Source of the DNA: Diplonema papillatum
Taxonomy: Eukaryota; Euglenozoa; Diplonemea; Diplonemida; Diplonemidae
DNA length: 64,000 nt
Direction of reading: 5' to 3'
Assembly: GCA_030068145.1 (NCBI GenBank)
Contig: JAPJBO010000349.1
Coordinates: 153,422 to 217,421 of the forward strand
Position 1 is the first letter of the stretch; every line of letters begins with the position of its first letter. Both the position numbers and the translations under genes were made by a program. The notes under the pieces were generated by a model. It searched no databases. It had not been told where the DNA came from and saw nothing but the letters and a program-made list of their open reading frames with translations. Below are positions 58,125 through 64,000 of this stretch, piece after piece.

Positions 58125-58937
58125 CAAAAAAAAAAATTATTGCTCTCGGATTGACATTCGACCGGTCAAGGCGGTCGAATGTGGACACCGGTCGAATTCG
58201 ACCGGCGCCCGTGTCGATTCGACCGGGCAAAAAAAAAAAAATTAGAAAAATCTGCCATGGGTAGTGCCTCGCGGTAGTAGAAAATGGTGGGAAAACGGAA
58301 AGCTTTGACAAAAGCCAAGGTCACGGGGGCAAGGGCAAGCTTTTGGATTCCCAACTCCGCTCACCAGCTCCCAGATTGCAGTATGTTCGGCTGCAGCCAG
58401 AATACAGAGACTACTGGGTCTGCAACAAGGTGGTGAAGCAGCAGCACACCCACGAAGGAACACATGCCAATGTCACAGCAGTCATAATGAGGCCCACCTA
58501 CAAAACCAAAACAGTGTTCCATTGCCTCAGGCATCTGAAGACTCCACTGCAACCTCGAAACTCGTCGTTGCTCTGGGCCCATCTTTGTACCGTGACAGTG
58601 AACCTGGGTTGTCGGCCTGTTCATGGCACTAATGATTCACAAGCGAAGCTACTGGAAAAGTCGTACTACGCCGTCCTACTAATTGAAGCACGACAGTGTA
58701 CTAACTTTGTGAGACTGCCCGTTTCAGCTAAAACCCAGAGTTTCAAGGGAGCTTTTACTCTAAAACACCACATGTTGTTTTCCCACGCGTAGCGTGGGAA
58801 AAAAATTTTCTGGCATAGGATGGATTTCGACCTGTATTCGCCAGTGCAAAAAAAAGTTGTGGTAAATTCCTGTCCAAAAAAAAAGGTTTTTTCGGAAAGT
58901 GACTTGACCGGTCGAGCGGTCGAGCCTGACTGCACTG
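58097..58937. mobile_element. Nested hAT-like element with 8-bp TSD GCGGTAGC
   Basis: Ends CAGTGCAGTCA (58097) and TGACTGCACTG (58937). GCGGTAGC lies at 58089-58096 and 58938-58945. Subterminal GACCGGTCGA / TCGACCGGTC motifs occur at 58110-58225 and about 58904-58925. The interior has A-runs and an open frame on the plus strand at 58343-58792 with no known motif. It is 841 bp and probably non-autonomous. Confidence 0.8.
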
Positions 58938-59216
58938 GCGGTAGCCAAGAAAAATATTATTGGCCAGCCCAGGGTGGTCGGTGTATGACGCAGTGAAGGG
59001 CAACAAGCGAAGCAGCATGGGGATAAAAATAGCAGATTCCCTCGTGCGGCTGAACTACAACAACAGGAACACCGCCAAGACTCTCCCGCCGTATAAACCC
59101 TGTAAAACGGTAATGACGTTTGCAAACGTTTGCAACGTTTGCACTGCAAACGTTTGCCGTTTGCAGAATCGGTGCAAACGCGTTTGCAGCCGTTTGCAGC
59201 CAGCACTGCCCTAGGG

Positions 59217-61579
59217 GGGGTCAATCTAAGGCAAAAAAGCGTCACAAAGGGTCATGTTTTTTCTTAGGGGATTAGGGAGTCCCCATGGAACCATGGCAGT
59301 AGGAATGAAGCTGAACCACGAAAAAAACAGAAACTGGGTGGATATCTGAGTAGCACGAGACACAGAAGCACACTAAATGCCATGATTTCAAAAACTGTCC
59401 CAAAGCCTGCCACCGTGTTGCAACGCACCTGTTGGTGACAACGTAAAGCGCTGAGAGCTGTTACAATAGTCGAAACTGCTGTCGAAATGCCGAGAGAAGG
59501 GAAGCCCAGCTCTTTCTTGTACGCCGGAGAGGGTCGTGTTCCGAGTGCGACGCTTCTTTGACGCTGGTATTTCGTGACGAGGGGTGGGGCCCTTCTTTTA
59601 AGGTAGCCCAACAAGAGCGTCTCGAAGTGCATCCACACGAACATTCTCACGTACCATAGACAGTTCTGATGCGACGACGACGAGTACGAGTGACAGGAGT
59701 TTGTCCTCTTTTTGATGGAATTGAGAGAATGGTGGCTCGCACGGGTCACTCTCATTCTCACGCTCGTCGCCACTTTCGCTCGCATTCGCAAGAGTTCGAG
59801 CCCGCACTCGGCCACATTTGAGGCGAGGCGTACACTCGTTATCCAGTTGCGTCTTGTTTTCTCTCTTTTGGAGGTTAACAAGCAAAGACTCAAACACGTG
59901 CCTCCTTCATGATACCATTCGGTTCTTTGCCGCATTCCTAATCGCAATCACCGTATTCAATCGCAACCGTCTGTCTGTGTCACCAGTGCCCGCATCACTG
60001 CCGGTACCAACTTGCACCCCAAGCACCAAATCTGCGGTCGCTGCTCTTCTATCTTCGTTCTCTTCCGGATGGCACCCAAGTGGGACAGAGGGGGGGGGTT
60101 TAGGGCTTACCATACAACATGCAAGCACGGTTCTGTTTCTGTTGTTTAATATTGCATGATTACAGCTTGGTTCGGTTGAAGCACACACAAGTCGGTTCAC
60201 GCTCTAGTACCAGCCACTTCACAAGTTTGATCGCCTACTGCGAAGTCTTTGCAGCAATTATATGGGCAGTTTCTTCTGTTTGCATGGCTCTCCCGTCTGC
60301 TGGCGTGTGAACCTTGTCATAATCGGGGTGCTTGGGTGGTTTCACAGCAACAGCTGCTGGCTGTGTGTAGGTACTACAGTATTGACGACATCGCATCAAC
60401 ACGGTGGCACGCTTTGGGACAGATTTTTCAACATTGCCTTTGTGCGATCACCTGTGGGCAGATTCCGCTTGGTATCGGCCCGTAACGCATTTTCCCGACG
60501 ATTCCTACCAGTTATCTGGGGTGGGTCCTTTTTTTACGTCTGCCTTTGTGCAAATCCAAAAATACCCCTTTTGTGACACAGATTGACCCCCCCTCCCCCC
60601 CCCCCCCCCCCAAGACCAGATAATTTCGGGAACGGGGGTCTTCGCAGTCCCGTTGTGCAAGTTGCCTCGGCCTTGGCGAGGGTACCGCAGGGGGGACAGC
60701 GGGTTGGTTTACGTCTGCCACAATCTCCAAGGACGGACAAGTTGAATTGTGCTGCAGCACACACTACTTTCGCGCGCAAGGTCCCAAAGTCCCTTGTTGT
60801 CGGCGTTTCGTGTGCACAACTGTTGACTAATTCAGTAAACGTTGCGGTCGGCTCGTTTTCTCCACCTTCCCTCCCAACCGAACTCCCATACCATTAAAGT
60901 ACCAATAAAGTTTTTCGTCCAGCCGGGTCCCGACGCTGGACTCCTGTTGCTGTTGCTATTGCCACGTGCATGCGTGCACAGCCCCTGTCACGGGCCTGTG
61001 CACCCCTGCCAGGCGGCCTTGTTCAAAGCCTGACCTTGAGTCAGCTCTCGGTTGATGGACTTCATCCCGCGTTGTCAGTCGTGCTGACTCGCAGCATAGC
61101 TGGACAAGCGAAAGCTTTGACCACGCGTCAGTCTCGTGCGGACTCGCAGCAAACGAAGGAGGAGAGCGGGGCGCGTGCGCTTTGACTCAAAGTTTGAGTG
61201 CTCAGACAGGAACAACAGCGAAAGGTGGCGTTTGAGTGCACTGCCATGCTCCACGCTGACATTGGCAGTGACGAAGAACATTTTTTCGTTGGCTTCGTTT
61301 TCTCTTTCATGTGCAACCGTTGTTCCGGAAATGTTCCCGTCAGTACAGATGTACTATTAAAAAAAAAAAAGAAAAGAGAGAGAGAGAGAAAGGGTGTGGG
61401 CCTCCACCGTCAGGTGGGCCCCCACCGTCAGGTGGGCTAGGCTAGTTCCGGGGTGGCTCCCTGGGAGGGACAGGGACGGGGTTAGTCACGCCTTAGCAGT
61501 CCCAGGGCCTCTCCCCACCCACCTGTATGTGCCACCAACGATTTAAAAGCTACAGTTTCTGTACTTTATTGGGCTTACC
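59217..61579. other. No supported gene
   Basis: A C-run lies at 60585-60612. The CAACCGTTGTTCCG block (61312-61345) is followed by an A-run and GA-rich DNA (61353-61390). CCCACCGTCAGGTGGGC occurs in near-tandem at 61404-61437. A minus-strand frame at 59947-59264 is long (227 codons) but without motif. Confidence 0.35.
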
Positions 61580-61623
61580 CCACATTCTCGCTTTCATTTT
61601 ATTTCCATTCTCCCCAAGTATTA

Positions 61624-61821
61624 ATGCCGATCCGCAAGGATAGCCGCACGCGCCGGGCCGCGCTGAAGCGTCGACGGGTGATGGATCCTGACTGGGCGGC
61701 TGCTGAGGAAGCGGCGGACGGGGCCACGCGGGAGTGGCGCATGTGGAACCCGTGCGAGCCCGGGGAGACGATGCACGCCCCTCCTCTTGCGGGAAAGGAA
61801 GGAATGACCGGTCGCTGCTGA
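61624..61821 (+). CDS. Small basic ORF upstream of and overlapping the RT frame
   Basis: ATG at 61624. It gives 65 residues starting MPIRKDSRTRRAALKRRRVM, strongly basic at first, then acidic. It overlaps the open RT frame in a different phase. That frame has no ATG until 61896, so frameshifting or re-initiation could link them. It might be the end of a gag-like protein. Low certainty. Confidence 0.3.
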   Translation: MPIRKDSRTRRAALKRRRVMDPDWAAAEEAADGATREWRMWNPCEPGETMHAPPLAGKEGMTGRC

Positions 61822-61895
61822 GGACCGGCTTGGAACGGTCGCCTGGGGGCTGGTCCCCCCCAGCCGACTCCGAACTTGAAGGACCTGGCGGGAGC

Positions 61896-63725
61896 ATGAC
61901 GACTGCTCTGCTCTCGTCGCCTGCTGACGATGGCGGAAAGCAGGAAGACCCGGGAAGCGCACCGACCAATTCTCCCGGGCACCACCCAGCTCGCCCCTCC
62001 TTCTGCGACAGTCGTTTCCCAACGCGACAGAAACCCTTGCCCGACGCCGGCTTTTTGCCTCGGCAGGTCAGGGGGTTGAAGTCGCGAAGGTCGAGACTGC
62101 TCAGGGGAAGGCAGCTTTTCCTGCGGCTCCACCCCCACTTCTACGACCCCCCGACCGCAGTTCCCCTCGGCTACCTGCCACCGGAGACGAGGGGCCTCAC
62201 TCCGGGAATCGGTGCCCCGAGATCGACGAGGCCGCTCGACGTCACGGCTGTGCCGCCGATCGATCTCCGCGGCCTCCGGAGCCTAGCTGGCCCCGGGGCC
62301 CGCTTGCACGGCCTGCTCGACCTCCTGACGGACGGACACTCCTTCCGTCGGAAGTTGTTGGAAGTGCCTGTCCTGCCGGGTCGGAAGAGCGACGCATTTG
62401 CCCGGCATGCGGTGACGCTGGAAGGTGTCGGGTTTGTGGAGCGGGTTCCTCGGTCGCAGCCGCTGAAGTGCGTCCTGCCGGCATTCGCCGTCGAGAAGGG
62501 CGAGCAGCACTCGCGCGCCATCGTCGACGGCCGCCCGCTGAACGAGCTGATGGAGCCCCCGCCGAAGTTCAGCCTCTTGCGTGTCGACGAGGTCATCAAG
62601 AAGATGATGTCGAAGTCACACGCAGTCGTAGTTGACCTGAAGTCCTACTTTTTCCAATTCCCAGTAGGACGGTCGACGTCGGCATTCTTCGGGCTTCGAA
62701 CGAAGAGGCCGGACGGGGGCGTGGCCCTGTATCGGTGGCGCCGTCTGACGATGGGCTGGTCGTACTCGCCGGTGATTGCGCAGGACTCCGCACTCGTCGT
62801 CACGGAGCCTGCGAAGGACGACAGGGTCGTCTGGTACGACGACTGGGCCCTCGTCGGTGACTGTCCGGACGCGCTTCGCGCAGTGCGCGACCGAGTCCTG
62901 CGACGCGCCCGCCAGGTGCGCATGACGGTCAACGACGAGAAGTCCGTCCTCGAGCCCAGCTCGACGCCGGTTGTCTTGGGGGTCGAGTTTGACCTCGCGG
63001 CGAAGAGGTACCGACTGAAGCAGGAGTGGGCGAGGAAGGCGCACCTCCTCTTTTGCTCGGTCGGTTCGATGCAGATGACTTTGCGTGGCGTTTGGAAGGT
63101 CGTCGGAACCGCCATTTGGGCATGGACGGTGTGGGGCACGCCACTCTGCAGAGTTAGCCCGGTGCTTGCGTGGATGGGGACCCTGGCGCACCAAGTCCTG
63201 ACCGGTTCCCTGGGCTGGGAGTCGCTGGTCCGCGTGAGCGACGACGTTTTTCCGTTCCTTGCGGGAGTGAGACGGCGTCTGTCGGGCAACCGGTGGGTCG
63301 TTTTCGACTCGAAGCAACGGGACACCCTCGTGGAGGCGTGGTCCGACGCCAGCATGCAGGGATGGGCCTGGCTGGTGGGTTCCATGGCGATGTGGGGCCC
63401 GTGGAGGGATGTCCCGCAGCACATCTTCTTCGCTGAGCTGACGGCGGCGAAGTTCGCGATTGCGTACGCGGCTTCTCGCTCTCCGCTGTCGACGATCAGG
63501 ATCTTCGTCGACAACTTGCCCGCCGTCAACTGCTTGAGGAACTGGAAGTCGAAGACCCAGCTCGGGAACTTCATCCTGTGCCAGGTCCGCGACGTCTTGG
63601 AGGAACACCAGTGTGTCCTCGAGACTGTATGGGTCCCGACTGCTGAGCAACTGGCAGACGTCTGGACGCGGGACCCATACAGGCAGGGCATCCAGCCGCC
63701 CCGGACCCCGTTCTGCGTTGCATGA
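61896..63725 (+). CDS. Reverse transcriptase-RNase H, second retroelement
   Basis: The first in-frame ATG is 61896 (MTTALLSSPADDGGKQEDPG). The frame is open from further upstream, and residue numbers here count from 61734. RT motifs are SRAIVDGRPLNELM, D301 (VVVDLKSYFFQFPVG), GWSYSPVIAQ, and VWYDDWALVG with D369 and D370. The Gly-containing VVLGVEFD follows. RNase H is D538 (EAWSDASMQGWAW), E568 (FFAELTAAKFA), D593 (RIFVDNLPAVN) and D642 (EQLADVWTRDP). The order and the YDDW box resemble the DIRS/VIPER-like RT-RH group rather than LINEs. The catalytic residues are all present, so it could be active. Confidence 0.8.
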   Translation: MTTALLSSPADDGGKQEDPGSAPTNSPGHHPARPSFCDSRFPTRQKPLPDAGFLPRQVRGLKSRRSRLLRGRQLFLRLHPHFYDPPTAVPLGYLPPETRGLTPGIGAPRSTRPLDVTAVPPIDLRGLRSLAGPGARLHGLLDLLTDGHSFRRKLLEVPVLPGRKSDAFARHAVTLEGVGFVERVPRSQPLKCVLPAFAVEKGEQHSRAIVDGRPLNELMEPPPKFSLLRVDEVIKKMMSKSHAVVVDLKSYFFQFPVGRSTSAFFGLRTKRPDGGVALYRWRRLTMGWSYSPVIAQDSALVVTEPAKDDRVVWYDDWALVGDCPDALRAVRDRVLRRARQVRMTVNDEKSVLEPSSTPVVLGVEFDLAAKRYRLKQEWARKAHLLFCSVGSMQMTLRGVWKVVGTAIWAWTVWGTPLCRVSPVLAWMGTLAHQVLTGSLGWESLVRVSDDVFPFLAGVRRRLSGNRWVVFDSKQRDTLVEAWSDASMQGWAWLVGSMAMWGPWRDVPQHIFFAELTAAKFAIAYAASRSPLSTIRIFVDNLPAVNCLRNWKSKTQLGNFILCQVRDVLEEHQCVLETVWVPTAEQLADVWTRDPYRQGIQPPRTPFCVA

Positions 63726-63908
63726 GGATCTTTACCTCGGAAGTTTTGTATTTGCGCTCCTGATAGCGCTATTCTTTGCGAGACCCGGAGGCAGCGGGAT
63801 CTCAGCTCTTTGAGTTTCACGTCCAGGGATTTTTATTCCACATTCTCGCTTTCATTTCACCAACCCTGTGACAATTATCATCTTCACCGTTTCTGCCAAC
63901 GCGACCTT

Positions 63909-63912
<4 letters not shown>

Positions 63913-64000
<88 letters not shown>
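63913..64000. repeat. (GA)n microsatellite reaching the window edge
   Basis: An uninterrupted GA dinucleotide run of at least 44 units. Confidence 0.98.

Larger units (their letters stand above)
57573..59208. mobile_element. hAT-like element with 8-bp TSD CCCTAGGG
   Basis: 18-bp perfect TIRs CAGTGCTGGCTGCAAACG at 57573-57590 and 59191-59208 (inverted). CCCTAGGG directly flanks both ends (57565-57572 and 59209-59216). Both subterminal regions are packed with GCAAACG / CGTTTGC motifs (57590-57665 and 59112-59190), like the subterminal transposase sites of hAT elements (Ac binds AAACGG). The target was itself a C-run/TAG/G-run palindrome. A second hAT-like element is nested inside. Confidence 0.82.
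61580..63857 (+). mobile_element. RT/RNase H retroelement bounded by 20-bp direct repeats
   Basis: CCACATTCTCGCTTTCATTT occurs at 61580-61599 and 63838-63857, enclosing the RT ORF. This is either a target duplication or short terminal repeats; longer LTRs are absent. No tyrosine recombinase, integrase or endonuclease is seen between them, so the element may be truncated or rely on another element. Confidence 0.55.

Noticed and set aside
63913-64000. GA run as the 3' tail of the RT element
   Set aside because: It begins 55 bp beyond the 20-bp direct repeat, so it is more likely a separate microsatellite, although the window ends before this can be settled.

Overview
The window is nuclear DNA of a eukaryote, not a prokaryote or plasmid. 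Evidence: GT-AG introns can be read exactly in several genes, a three-exon nascent-polypeptide-associated-complex beta gene is present, and there are polyglutamine, WW, ankyrin, DEK-C and B-box proteins, a DIRS-type retroelement and many MITE-like repeats. GC-rich exons, long introns and dense repeats would suit an alga or other protist, for example a brown-alga-like stramenopile. That is only an impression; nothing in the window fixes the taxon.

Layout. 1-14.9 kb: a minus-strand gene for a Gln/Pro/Ala-rich coiled-coil protein. Its first exon (14639-12385) is followed by three similar copies of the next exon (11888, 11384 and 1323; the last runs off the window). The intron between copies two and three holds a PIF/Harbinger-like TIR element (1444-10957), whose right terminal repeat is split by a complete DIRS-like retroelement (about 3201-10947). 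The DIRS element has split direct repeats A1/B1A2/B2, a 75-bp satellite, a gag-like ORF, an RT/RNase H ORF in the same frame behind a single TGA, and a tyrosine recombinase. 15.7-17.4 kb: a secreted Cys-rich protein gene with tandem partial copies. 20.1-22.1 kb: NAC beta (BTF3). 24.2-35.5 kb: three copies, the last one broken, of a gene fusing a ubiquitin-like domain to a 2-oxoglutarate/Fe(II) oxygenase-like domain. A B-box gene and a composite TIR transposon (31.88-34.63 kb) lie among them. 36-37 kb: a possible LINE remnant. 38.4-39.3 kb: an ankyrin/membrane protein gene and a copy of its 5' end. 43.0-45.6 kb: a two-exon DEK-C nuclear protein gene whose 5' end and promoter are repeated with a 482-bp period. 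50.9-52.4 kb: two tandem arrays. 52.4-55.0 kb: a WW/coiled-coil gene with a duplicated WW exon. 57.57-59.2 kb: two nested hAT-like elements with 8-bp target duplications. 61.6-63.9 kb: a second, different RT/RNase H element, then a GA microsatellite at the window edge.

Two themes run through the window. The first is retroelement and DNA-transposon nesting, where target sites can be read. The second is repeated partial tandem duplication of single exons or gene ends in at least five unrelated host genes, always immediately beside the intact copy. The best candidates for unusual biology are the ubiquitin-like/oxygenase fusion family, the DIRS element (readthrough gag-pol, recombinase between the internal and right repeats, dyad-box satellite in the leader) and the exon-duplication pattern.

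All calls come from reading the sequence. No database search was possible.
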